DNA of 64,000 bases from an uncultured Bacteroidales bacterium (GTDB taxonomy: Bacteria > Bacteroidota > Bacteroidia > Bacteroidales > Paludibacteraceae), in assembly GCA_946186915.1 (NCBI GenBank), contig CAMHOY010000007.1, positions 45,861-109,860 of the forward strand. Reading direction: 5' to 3'. Positions 1 through 7,800 of this stretch are shown piece by piece. How positions within the stretch are numbered: the stretch's first letter is position 1; each line of letters opens with the position of its first letter. The notes under the pieces were generated by a model. It did not search any database, was not told the DNA's origin, and worked only from the letters and a program-made list of their open reading frames with translations. The position numbers and the translations under genes are program-made.

Positions 1-141
1 GGTACGATAGAAAGCGTCGATGAGGTCGGTCTTGTCCTCTGCTTCCATCATCGCTTTTACTTGTGCGCGGGTTTCGGCATCAAAAGGTTCTTTGGTCCAA
101 ACCTCAGCCACTTCCATTACTTTTTTCAATTCTTCATTCAT
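1..141 (-). CDS. Phospho-sugar mutase (phosphoglucomutase/phosphomannomutase), N-terminal fragment
   Basis: Only the first 47 codons are inside the window; the gene continues past position 1. Reading down from the ATG at 141, the peptide begins MNEELKKVMEVAEVW and continues through EDKTDLIDAFYRT. This matches the start of the long Bacteroidetes alpha-D-phosphohexomutases, where a similar stretch precedes the conserved EFGTGGLRG segment (outside the window). The enzyme would interconvert hexose 1- and 6-phosphates. It is last in the TPM-lemA-hflX-hpt run, separated from hpt by a 7-bp repeat tract. The ORF is too short for automatic ORF listing. Confidence 0.75.
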   Translation of the reverse strand, partial: MNEELKKVMEVAEVWTKEPFDAETRAQVKAMMEAEDKTDLIDAFYRT

Positions 142-151
142 GGTAGTTAAG

Positions 152-213
152 AAATTAAAAATTATAAATTAAAAATCATCAATTATCAATTATCAATCAT
201 CAATTATCAATTA
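152..213. repeat. A/T-rich 7-bp tandem repeat between hpt and the mutase gene
   Basis: Units such as ATCAATT recur every 7 bp with small changes across about 60 bp. The tract fills the whole gap between the hpt stop and the mutase start. It is one of the dispersed heptamer or octamer tracts in this window. Confidence 0.8.
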
Positions 214-759
214 TTACGACTCTTTGACTTTATAGACAGACGGCAGGTTGCGTAGGAAGCCGTCAAAGTCGAGTCCGTAACCGATGACGAATTCGTCCGT
301 CAGTTCATGTCCGACATAGTCGGGTTTAGCGTCGTTGTACTCCAGTTTGCCGGGTTTGAAGAGCATGGCAGCCACGCGTATAGTGGATGCGCCGCGTGCA
401 CGGAGGTGCGCCTTCAGTTGATGGATGGTCAGTCCGGTGTCCACTATATCTTCGATGATGACCACATCGCGGTTATCGACCACTTGCTGCAGGGGCACGA
501 TGAACTCGAGTTGTCCGGTAGTGGACATACCCCAATAGGAACTGACGCGGATGAATGTCACCTCGCAGCGCACGTCTTTGAGTGCGCGCAGCAAATCGGC
601 AGCAAAGACAAATGCACCGTTGAGTACGACCACGAAGAGCGGTTCTTTATCCGCATAGTCGGCACTGATGCGTTCTGCTACTTGTGCAACATCTTTTGCA
701 ATTTGAGCCGGTTGCAGCCATTCTTCAAAATGATAGCCTTGTTCGTCAATCGTTTTCAT
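214..759 (-). CDS. hpt: Hypoxanthine phosphoribosyltransferase
   Basis: This cytosolic purine-salvage enzyme converts hypoxanthine or guanine plus PRPP to IMP or GMP. The type I PRTase PRPP-binding loop is visible as VVIIEDIVDTGLT near residue 100, followed by VAAMLFKPG and the C-terminal DEFVIGYGLDFDG segment that closes over the purine. Length (181 aa) is normal for the family. I start at the ATG at 759, which gives MKTIDEQG. An in-frame ATG at 780 would add seven residues and deepen the overlap with hflX. Either way the gene overlaps the 3' end of hflX, so translation is probably coupled. Confidence 0.93.
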   Translation of the reverse strand: MKTIDEQGYHFEEWLQPAQIAKDVAQVAERISADYADKEPLFVVVLNGAFVFAADLLRALKDVRCEVTFIRVSSYWGMSTTGQLEFIVPLQQVVDNRDVVIIEDIVDTGLTIHQLKAHLRARGASTIRVAAMLFKPGKLEYNDAKPDYVGHELTDEFVIGYGLDFDGFLRNLPSVYKVKES

Positions 760-2047
760 AATGCTGGAATAAAAAGTCATTATACGGGTAGCGCTTCACG
801 TGAATAGCTTTTATACGTTCGTATAGTAGCGCACGCAATGCGTCTATGTTCTCTTTGTTTTTCGCGGAGATGAAGATGCAGTCTTCTCCCAGCCGCGCCA
901 TCCATGTCTTTTGCAGATCCGCCAGGGAATAGTTCTCCCGCTGCATCGGGGTGAGGTCGTCTTCCTCTTTTGGGATATACGAGAAGCTATCGATCTTATT
1001 GAACACCACTATCTCCGGTATCTCCTTGGAGACTGTTATCTCCCTTATCGTCTGTTCCACCACCTCGTACTGCTCTTCGAAGTTCGGGTGGGAGATATCG
1101 ACCACGTGTACCAGCAGGTCCGCTTCGCGCACTTCGTCCAGCGTCGATTTGAAGGACTCCACGAGGTGGTGCGGCAGTTTGCGGATGAAGCCAACGGTGT
1201 CGGACAAGAGGAACGGCAGGTTCTCTATCGTCACCTTGCGCACGGTGGTGTCGAGGGTGGCGAACAGTTTGTTCTCCGCGAACACCTCGGATTTGGAGAG
1301 CAGGTTCATCAGGGTGGACTTGCCTACGTTGGTGTATCCGACGAGCGCCACGCGCACCATCTTACCGCGGTGTTGCCGTTGGGTGGCCATCTGTTTGTCA
1401 ATGGTCTTGAGTTGTTCGCGCAGCAAGGCAATACGTTGTCCGATGACCCGTTTGTCGGCTTCTATCTGGGTCTCACCCATACCGCGGTTGGTACCTCCTC
1501 CGCCTCGCTGCCTGTCGAGGTGCGACCACATGCGCGTCAAGCGCGGCAGCATATACTGAAGGTGCGCCATCTCGACCTGCGTCTTGGCGTATGAGGTCTG
1601 CGCCCGCTGCAGGAAGATCTCAAGGATCAATATCGTGCGGTCTATCACGCGTACGTCCGGCTTGCCCTTGTGATTCAGCGCTTTCTCCAAATTCCTGATC
1701 TGCCGCGGACTCAACTCATCGTCAAAGATCACCACGTCTATGACGGTCTCCCTCCCTTGAGCGGGTGAAGAGCTCTGCTCGATCGGACTGCCAGTGGCCG
1801 TCCGTAGAACTCCCTGGGGAGAGGTTTGAATAAATTGATCAATTTCACTCAGTTTGCCTTCTCCGACGTAGGTGGCGGTATTGGGTTGGTCGAGTCGTTG
1901 CGTGAAGCGCTTGACGGGCACAATGCCGTGGGTGTCCGCCAGGAACGCCAGTTCGTCCAGATATTCTTTGGTGCGATCTTCCGGTTGGTTAGGTGTTATC
2001 AGTCCCACCAGCACCGCGTGCTCTATATAAGGCTTGATCTCGATCAA
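746..2047 (-). CDS. hflX: Ribosome-associated GTPase HflX
   Basis: A 433-aa Obg-HflX superfamily GTPase that binds the 50S subunit and splits stalled ribosomes. The N-terminal region holds VIFDDELSPRQIRNLEKAL, followed by the glycine-rich RGGGGTNRGMGE linker and the G domain with the P-loop GYTNVGKST at about 237-245 and DTVGFIRKLPHHLVESF as G3/switch II. The stretch at about residues 74-102 (QTSPQGVL through PAQGRET) is extra compared with the usual direct join of GKLSEI to VIFDDE. It is encoded by hairpin-rich DNA at 1747-1828. The start overlaps the lemA stop by 4 bp. Confidence 0.95.
   Translation of the reverse strand: MIEIKPYIEHAVLVGLITPNQPEDRTKEYLDELAFLADTHGIVPVKRFTQRLDQPNTATYVGEGKLSEIDQFIQTSPQGVLRTATGSPIEQSSSPAQGRETVIDVVIFDDELSPRQIRNLEKALNHKGKPDVRVIDRTILILEIFLQRAQTSYAKTQVEMAHLQYMLPRLTRMWSHLDRQRGGGGTNRGMGETQIEADKRVIGQRIALLREQLKTIDKQMATQRQHRGKMVRVALVGYTNVGKSTLMNLLSKSEVFAENKLFATLDTTVRKVTIENLPFLLSDTVGFIRKLPHHLVESFKSTLDEVREADLLVHVVDISHPNFEEQYEVVEQTIREITVSKEIPEIVVFNKIDSFSYIPKEEDDLTPMQRENYSLADLQKTWMARLGEDCIFISAKNKENIDALRALLYERIKAIHVKRYPYNDFLFQHYEND
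1747..1828. repeat. Hairpin-rich in-frame insertion inside hflX
   Basis: Three short stem-loops follow each other: GAGC-TCT-GCTC (1770-1780), CGGACTGCC/GGCCGTCCG (1784-1804) and CTCCC-TG-GGGAG (1810-1821). They encode about 27 residues absent from typical HflX N-domains. The first is nearly the same as the module GAGC-TTCT-GCTC next to tRNA-Arg at about 37550. Confidence 0.6.
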
Positions 2048-2631
2048 AACTCCACTTTCGGTGCTTTAGCTGCACCTTCCTCTGCCTCAAAATACGGTTT
2101 CTTCTCAAATCCGAAGGCGCCGGCGATGATGTTGTTCGGGAAGCGGCGGATGCGGGTGTTGTAGTTACGAGCCGATTCGTTGAAGAGCTGGCGTGCGATG
2201 GTGATACGGTTCTCCGTGCCTTCGAGTTGTGCCTGCAGGTCGCGGAAGTTCTCGTTGGCTTTCAGGTCCGGGTAGTTCTCTGCAATCGCGAGCAGTTTGC
2301 CGATGGCTGTCCACAGTTCGCCTTGTGCAGCCTGGAAGGCAGCCAGTTGTTCGGGTGTAGCGGTTGCGGGGTCGATGGTGATCTGCGTAGCGCGTGCGCG
2401 TGCATCAACCACACCTTGCAGCGTCTCGCTCTCATGTGCCGCATAACCCTTGACGGTAGCCACGAGGTTAGGAACCAGGTCGGCACGACGCTGATATTGG
2501 TTCTCTACTTGCGACCAAGCGGACTCTACTTCCTCTTCCGCTGCCACGAAACTGTTGTACACATTAGCGACCCAAAGGGCGATGATTGCCAGAATACCTA
2601 AAACGACAATCCAAGGTAATGCTTTTTTCAT
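2044..2631 (-). CDS. lemA: LemA family membrane protein
   Basis: A 195-aa protein with an N-terminal membrane anchor (about residues 5-25, ALPWIVVLGILAIIALWVA) followed by a helical LemA domain. The domain carries the signature QRRADLVPNLVATVKGYAAHE, and near its end SARNYNTRIRRFPNNIIAG. Molecular function is not established. LemA genes commonly sit beside TPM-domain genes, as here, which suggests a shared envelope function. It overlaps hflX by 4 bp and follows the TPM gene after a repeat-filled gap. Confidence 0.93.
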   Translation of the reverse strand: MKKALPWIVVLGILAIIALWVANVYNSFVAAEEEVESAWSQVENQYQRRADLVPNLVATVKGYAAHESETLQGVVDARARATQITIDPATATPEQLAAFQAAQGELWTAIGKLLAIAENYPDLKANENFRDLQAQLEGTENRITIARQLFNESARNYNTRIRRFPNNIIAGAFGFEKKPYFEAEEGAAKAPKVEF

Positions 2632-2681
2632 AAACTATAAACTTTAAACTTTCAACTTTCATTCTTTCACTCTTTCACTCG
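2632..2681. repeat. 7/8-bp tandem repeat tract
   Basis: AAACTTT-type heptamers pass into TTCACTCT-type octamers over about 50 bp in the gap between the TPM gene and lemA. Confidence 0.75.
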
Positions 2682-2683
2682 TT

Positions 2684-2716
2684 GCCCCAATTCCCTTCCC
2701 TTCAGGGAGGGGTCAG
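2684..2716. repeat. REP-like GC-rich palindrome
   Basis: CCCTTCCCTTCAGGGAGGGG folds on itself and is followed by TCAGGGGTAGG. It lies between the TPM stop and lemA. It resembles the GC-rich C/G-run palindromes at 53355-53394 and 62640-62710. Confidence 0.5.
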
Positions 2717-2734
2717 GGGTAGGCTTTCGTTCAC

Positions 2735-3655
2735 TCACCATTTTCCTCCTGCTCCGCCGCCGAAGGTGGAACCGCCACCCCATGAGCCGCCTCCTCCGAA
2801 ACCGCCCATTCCGCTGCGTCCGCCGCCGGAGACATAGACGGTCCGCTGGCGTCTCGGGATGACGAAGGTGACGTTGAAGGTGTTACCGCAGTTCTTGCAG
2901 CAATAGGTGCGCAGTCCTTGTCCCGCGGATGCATAGGTAGCGGCGATGAGGACTTGTTCACGCGTAGCGTGTGCACGGCGTTTGCCGCATTTGGGGCAGC
3001 GCTTGACGGATGCCCAATAGAGGATGAAGGCGATCAGTATGAAGAGGCCCGTGAAGACCCCGATGACGCCCATGAGTTCAGCGTCCGTCAGGTCGTCTTC
3101 GCCGTACTCGCCCCTGTTGGTGACAGAGCGGATGGATAGCAGTTCTTCGGGCGCTTCGCCGTCGGTGCATATCTCGTATATGCGCAGTGCGCCGAGACAG
3201 AGTCCGTCGCCGTATTGTCCGGCGCGGAAGGCGGGGGTCATGTCGTCGCGGATGATCTTCGAGCACTGCGCATCGGTCAGCACACCTTCGATACCCACGC
3301 CGGTCATGATGCGTATGTCATGGCTGTCGAGCACGAAGAGGATGAGCACGCCGGTGTTCTGCCCCTCGCGTCCCAGCCCCCATCGCTGGAAGAGCTCGTA
3401 GGCGAAGTCGAAGGCTTCGCTCTCTCCGATGGACTCGAGCGCAACGACGCACAGCTGTACGCGCGTAGCGCTCTCGAGTCGCGCGGCGCAGTCGTTGAGC
3501 CAGGCTACGCTGGAGTCCGGGAGGATGGCATCGGGGTTCGCTACATAGAACGCCTGTCCCTGCCTCTTGGGGTCCGGAACGGACGCAGGCGTATAGACGG
3601 CCGCTTGGAGCGACATCGCCAGGAACAGAGCTATGAAAACGAACCACTTGCGCAT
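2735..3655 (-). CDS. TPM-domain protein with zinc ribbon and glycine-rich tail
   Basis: A 306-aa protein: signal peptide (MRKWFVFIALFLAMSLQA), a TPM (YgcG/Psb32-type) domain over about 35-150 containing FELFQRWGLG-like and GVLTDAQCSKIIRDDM segments, one membrane helix near 195-215, a zinc-ribbon-like CPKCGKRR...CCKNCGNTF pair, and a C-terminal glycine-rich tail ending GGGAGGKW. TPM domains are linked to membrane or photosystem maintenance, and some have phosphatase activity. I reject upstream starts because the ATG at 3655 lies just after the promoter box at 3677-3684. It is first in the operon with lemA, hflX and hpt. Confidence 0.88.
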   Translation of the reverse strand: MRKWFVFIALFLAMSLQAAVYTPASVPDPKRQGQAFYVANPDAILPDSSVAWLNDCAARLESATRVQLCVVALESIGESEAFDFAYELFQRWGLGREGQNTGVLILFVLDSHDIRIMTGVGIEGVLTDAQCSKIIRDDMTPAFRAGQYGDGLCLGALRIYEICTDGEAPEELLSIRSVTNRGEYGEDDLTDAELMGVIGVFTGLFILIAFILYWASVKRCPKCGKRRAHATREQVLIAATYASAGQGLRTYCCKNCGNTFNVTFVIPRRQRTVYVSGGGRSGMGGFGGGGSWGGGSTFGGGAGGKW

Positions 3656-3676
3656 ACGCGTACGAACTTTGCGCTG

Positions 3677-3708
3677 CAAAGTTACAACTTTTTTTTGATA
3701 TATGCAAA
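3677..3708 (-). promoter_or_regulatory. Bacteroidetes-type promoter for the TPM-lemA-hflX-hpt operon
   Basis: On the minus strand TTTG (3705-3708), 20 bp, then TAACTTTG (3677-3684). The start codon at 3655 follows after about 20 nt. Confidence 0.85.
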
Positions 3709-3722
3709 TAAAAAATAAAAAA

Positions 3723-3742
3723 AAGAGCCCAAGCGGGCTCTT
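3723..3742 (-). terminator. Rho-independent terminator of rpsO
   Basis: The minus strand reads AAGAGCCC-GCTT-GGGCTCTT followed by a long T-rich run. It lies about 50 bp past the rpsO stop. Confidence 0.9.
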
Positions 3743-3794
3743 CGGGTTCCCCGGAGGAATAGTAGCTATTGCCATGGGGGAGAGCAATGCAAGC

Positions 3795-4064
3795 TTACTT
3801 ACGGATGCCGAGCTCTTTGATGATAGCGCGGTAGCGCTCGATGTCTTTCGCCTTGAGGTAATCCAACATACGGCGGCGTTTACCGACGAGTGCGGTCAGC
3901 GCGCGCTCTGTACCGAAGTCCTTACGGTTTTCCTTGAGGTGCTCGGTGAGGTGGTTGATACGGAAGGTGAACAGAGCGATTTGGCTCTCAGCGGAGCCGG
4001 TGTTCTTGGCATCTTTGCCATACTTGGCAAAAAGTTCAGCTTTTTTCTCAGAAGTCAAATACAT
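3795..4064 (-). CDS. rpsO: 30S ribosomal protein S15
   Basis: The 89-aa length is exactly that of the family. The conserved block runs TGSAESQIALFTFRINHLTEHLK, then DFGTERALTALVGKRRRMLDYLK and IIKELGIRK. S15 is a primary 16S rRNA binder in small-subunit assembly. The gene is monocistronic with its own promoter and terminator. In other bacteria S15 represses its own mRNA through the leader; the 90-nt leader here (4065-4157) could do this but shows no structure I can assign. Confidence 0.97.
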   Translation of the reverse strand: MYLTSEKKAELFAKYGKDAKNTGSAESQIALFTFRINHLTEHLKENRKDFGTERALTALVGKRRRMLDYLKAKDIERYRAIIKELGIRK

Positions 4065-4162
4065 GACGTGTAATATTTTTTAGTTTTACCATGTCGGCAG
4101 AAGGAGCATCACGGGGATCGCAACTTCGCCGGATTACTTATGCTTTCCATTGAAAGCGGGTG

Positions 4163-4194
4163 CAAAAGTACTGCTTTTTCTCGACATACGCAAA
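4163..4194 (-). promoter_or_regulatory. Promoter of rpsO
   Basis: TTTG (4191-4194 on the minus strand), 20 bp, TACTTTTG (4163-4170). The leader is about 93 nt. Confidence 0.85.
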
Positions 4195-4247
4195 TTTTTC
4201 AGCATTTTTTTTGCGAAAGAGGTGTTTTTCTCTTGCTTGTTGGTCTC

Positions 4248-4303
4248 ATTCGCATCTCGTTCGCATTACGGACGTCTCTGTTCCGTCTCTGTTTGGCACT
4301 AAT
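4248..4303. repeat. Degenerate 11-bp periodic tract
   Basis: Successive 11-mers such as CATTCGCATCT, CGTTCGCATTA, CGGACGTCTCT and GTTCCGTCTCT keep a shared pattern. Confidence 0.55.
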
Positions 4304-4341
4304 CGCTAAAACGCTCAAAATCATCACGATACAAAATAGAT

Positions 4342-4396
4342 ATCGGAGGCAAGTCAGAGGCGAGTCAGAGGCGAGTCAGAGGCGAGTCAGAGGCAA
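4342..4396. repeat. 11-bp tandem repeat, five units
   Basis: Units AGTCAGAGGCG repeat with 11-bp spacing: three identical, the last ending GCA, and a degenerate first unit. The last unit continues into AATGCCTA. The same ending occurs in the 27501-27566 tract. Confidence 0.9.
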
Positions 4397-4442
4397 TGCC
4401 TACTCAAATTCATTTTTCCTCTCATCTTTCCCTTCTCGCACA

Positions 4443-4880
4443 TTATTGCGCGAGCTCTTTCACTCTTTCACTCTTTAACCGACGCCAGCCAATGTAGAGT
4501 GCGGCGAGGAGGGCGAAGAGGATGAAGGGAGTCTCTCCGACGGGGGAGTGGAGATCGTATTCACCGATGGCGTTGTCTCCGTCCCCTCCTTCGTCTTCGG
4601 TAGGACGTCCTTTGCGTGCTCTGTTGACCGTTGCGCTCGGCTGGTAACACAGTCCTCCTTCGCTATTGAGCGTCTGGAAATTCGACGTGCTGATAGTGGA
4701 GAAGGACGAGGTGGAGCCTACCCGCGCCGTAGTGGCCGGGAGGGCGTTCGTCGAAGCCGTATAGGCCGAGGTAGAGCGGAACTCCGTAGTCGGAGCGCTG
4801 TACGCAAAGGGCTGATAGTCAACGGCGAAGAGGCGCGCAGCAACCCATAAACAAACTATGATACCTATTATTTTCCTCAT
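4443..4880 (-). CDS. Small exported protein with C-terminal PVGE motif, membrane helix and basic tail
   Basis: A 145-aa protein of unknown function. It has a signal peptide (about 1-19), then a Ser/Thr/Ala-rich segment (TTEFRSTSAYTAST), a charged stretch (RPTEDEGGDGD), and a tripartite C-terminus: motif SPVGETP, a hydrophobic helix FILFALLAALYIG, and a basic end WRRLKSERVKELAQ. This layout resembles sorting or anchoring tails, but I cannot assign a sortase. The basic end is encoded by an 8-bp tandem repeat (4453-4478). The ATG overlaps the stop of the giant gene upstream (ATGA, 4877-4880), so the two are translationally coupled and probably act together. Confidence 0.75.
   Translation of the reverse strand: MRKIIGIIVCLWVAARLFAVDYQPFAYSAPTTEFRSTSAYTASTNALPATTARVGSTSSFSTISTSNFQTLNSEGGLCYQPSATVNRARKGRPTEDEGGDGDNAIGEYDLHSPVGETPFILFALLAALYIGWRRLKSERVKELAQ
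4453..4478. repeat. 8-bp tandem repeat encoding the C-terminus of the small exported protein
   Basis: TTTCACTC-type octamers, about three units, encode the basic tail and run almost to the stop codon. Confidence 0.75.
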
Positions 4881-7800
4881 CTAATCACCATCCTTTCCGT
4901 CTTGTTGCCTCGTTGGATGATATAGACACCCGTAGGCAGTTGTACATTCGTGATCAGATCATTCTCGCCGAGCATCATCACGCGACGGCCAAGGAGGTCG
5001 TAGATGATGGTTCGTCCGTCATTAAGCGAAGCGTCACCATTAATCAATCCACCATTATTATCAATACCTGTAGCGATATTGGTATCCTCGGTAGCTTTCG
5101 GCGCACGATGGGCGTTGATATAATAGCGTATCTGGTCGTTCAGCGGTGTGCGTACGGCAATGCGCAAACCGTCGGAAATCATGATACTGTCTCCGTAGAG
5201 GGCATCGTGCAGGTAGAGCGGTTCGGACCATTCGCCGTTGAAGGAGAAGGCGAGGATGGTATAATCGCTGAAGTCGTATTTCTCGTTGAGCATAGAGAAG
5301 ACGAGGGGCACGTTGCTCAGGGTATCGCGTATATCCATCATGAGCGCCTGGTTGTCGGCGATGGTGTACATAGAGAGCGGGGTAGAGAAAGCTCCGTAGT
5401 TGAAGTAGTTCAAACCGGAGGAGAGGCACAGAGCGTCTTCGCCTTTGAGGAAGCCCCGTTGTGCGTTTTCTTTCTCTCCGAGGACGAGGTATGCTTTCTT
5501 GACTCCGTCATCGGTCTCGTTCGAAGCGGTGATGAACAGTTGTCTCAAGTCTTCGTTCTCCGTCTCTTCTTGGCGAGCATAGCGTTTCGGCGCGCCGCTC
5601 TTGATGCTCGGGCTGCCGACGATGATACCTTCGCCGGTGACGGCAACGAGTGCGCTGGGTTTGAGGACGATATTGAGTTCGTTCTGCGCGCTGCTGGCAA
5701 TCAATCCGACGGCGCGTTGCGGACTAACGAAATATTGTCCGGGTCCGGTGATGTTTCTTACGGTATAACTCGAGCCGTTGATGAGTTGGTATGCGGTGAA
5801 ATGGTGCGTACCGTCTTCGTGCTGCAGCACCGCGGCGTTGTCCTTACAGAGCGTATAGACGTCGATAAGGGACATGGTGGGGTTACCGAAGAAGAATATC
5901 TCGGATGCTATCTCGTTCGTGAGGGTGTAGGTGATGCCTTCACCTCCGGCAGTCAGCAGGGCCGTACTATCGTAAGCGAGGTTATGTACGAGTGCGTTGA
6001 AAGCGGGACGCGGTGTGCCTCCATCCTGCATCGGGATGGCCTCGTTCGTGGCGACATACGTTGAGCCTTTCTTACCGAAACCGTAGTACGATGCCTCCTG
6101 TTTAGGGAGTCTTACGACGATCTGGTTTCCGTCCTCGTCGGACTCGTCATAGCTATTGATGACGCATGCCGCTCCCGGCACATAGGGTACATCGAGTGCG
6201 TTGGAGCGCACCCAATCGACGGTGTTCTTCGAGCGTTGCGTGGTGTAAGCCACGGGGTTACCTTCCTCGTCGGAGTTCTGGAAAGCTACGCGCACGGCGG
6301 AGTTATAGAATCCCTGATAGAAGGCATAGGGCCATACGCGCGGGTTCTTTGAACCCGAGAATCCCGAGCCGGCAGGGAAGGTGCCGGGCAGGAAGTCCTT
6401 GTCGGTAGAGAGGTCGGACGGGATATACAAGTCGCCCGAATAGATATGCTCGAGAGCCGGAGAGAACGTCTGCCAGTTGCCGGTAGTGAACTGGACATCG
6501 ACAAACGCTTTCTTGTAATCGAGTTTCTCCTGACCCAAGATCTGTGCATTCTGCTTGAAGAGTATCTCCTTGCAGGTATTCTTCGCATAACCGTAATGGA
6601 GCGTATCTTTTTGGAACTCAACCACTTCGGAAGCGATCGGCAGCAGTCCTTCCGCGACGCCGGGTATGATGACCTTGGTATCTCCCATGGGGACAGTCGC
6701 GATGAAGTCCGCGGGGGCGTTGTACATGACGGGTGTCCAGTTATGGTCGTCATTCCAGTAGTTGGCTTTGCCGGCGTGCTCAGGTGTCCAGCGCACGGTG
6801 TCCGGAGCGATGGCGAGGATGAACTGGGTATGTCCTGTAGCCCTCTCGGGATCGGCGGTGTAGGTGTCGGTGTTCAATGCCGCGAAGAAAGCGGTACGGA
6901 ACTGGTACCAATAGCCGGCCTTGAGCGCGATGTTATTGCCCGCAGCGGGGGTCAACTGCATGGTATCGCCCTTGGCGTAATAGGTATATTCGTTCGGCTT
7001 ATGGTCGTCCATATCTTTGTGCTGATGGTACTTGAATGTCTGCATGCCGGTCCATGCGGGGTCGTTCGAGCCGATGAGTTCGGTAGAGTCCTTGCCGATG
7101 ACCACGGTATGGGTAGGATCGCACCAGGACTCGGCGATACGGATCGTGAGTCGCTTGCCGTCCTCACCGTTGGCTTGGCTCTTGGAGGCGCGGATGACGG
7201 GCACCACATAGGTGTCGCCCACGCGGCTGTCATAGCCGAAACGCAGCTTGGCGGTCGGATCCTCGGAGTGCAGTTGCAACCAGAGGGTGTCATTACAAAC
7301 GGACGCATTCATCGTCGTATCCGGCAGGCTGGAAGCGGAGCGGTTGACGTCGAAGAGTCCGGTAGCGGGTATAGGCAGCAGGTAGAACCAGCTGTCGGCT
7401 TTGTCACCCATGTATATGTCGCGGTAATCGAGTCCGAGTTCGAGGACGTGCAGGTCGCGAATGAGGTGGTTGAGACGGTTATAGATCTCGGTAGCGACCT
7501 GAGGAGTACGACCGGTGTAGGTGAACATCTCCGGCGTAACCAGGTTCCAGTCGGTGATGTCGCGCATGACGTTGCGCTCATCATCGATACGGAAGGCCTC
7601 CATATCATCGATGAACTGGTCGCGAGTACAGCCGTATCGACGGAGGAAAGCGAGGTTGCCTGCCGCCGTGTTCGGACGAACAGAGTCGGCAGCGTGCAAC
7701 AGGTCGAACTTACACCGCGGGTTAGTCGTCGGATAGATACCTACCAGGTCTTTGACCGTCAGTTTGATGGACGCACGGTAGGTCTCGTTAGCCGGCAGCA

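Larger units (their letters stand above)
4195..4442. other. Intergenic region with 11-bp repeats
   Basis: No gene is evident between the rpsO promoter and the stop of the next gene. The region holds two tracts of 11-bp periodic sequence and otherwise A/T-rich DNA. An open frame on the plus strand through here has no recognisable protein features. Confidence 0.7.

Noticed and set aside
4065..4157. Riboswitch or S15 autoregulatory element in the rpsO leader
   Set aside because: Plausible by analogy, but I could not identify a convincing fold.
4342..4396. CRISPR-like array
   Set aside because: Unit of 11 bp with no spacers.
4140..4478. 112-aa plus-strand open frame
   Set aside because: Runs through the rpsO promoter and 11-bp repeats into another gene in antisense; no protein character.
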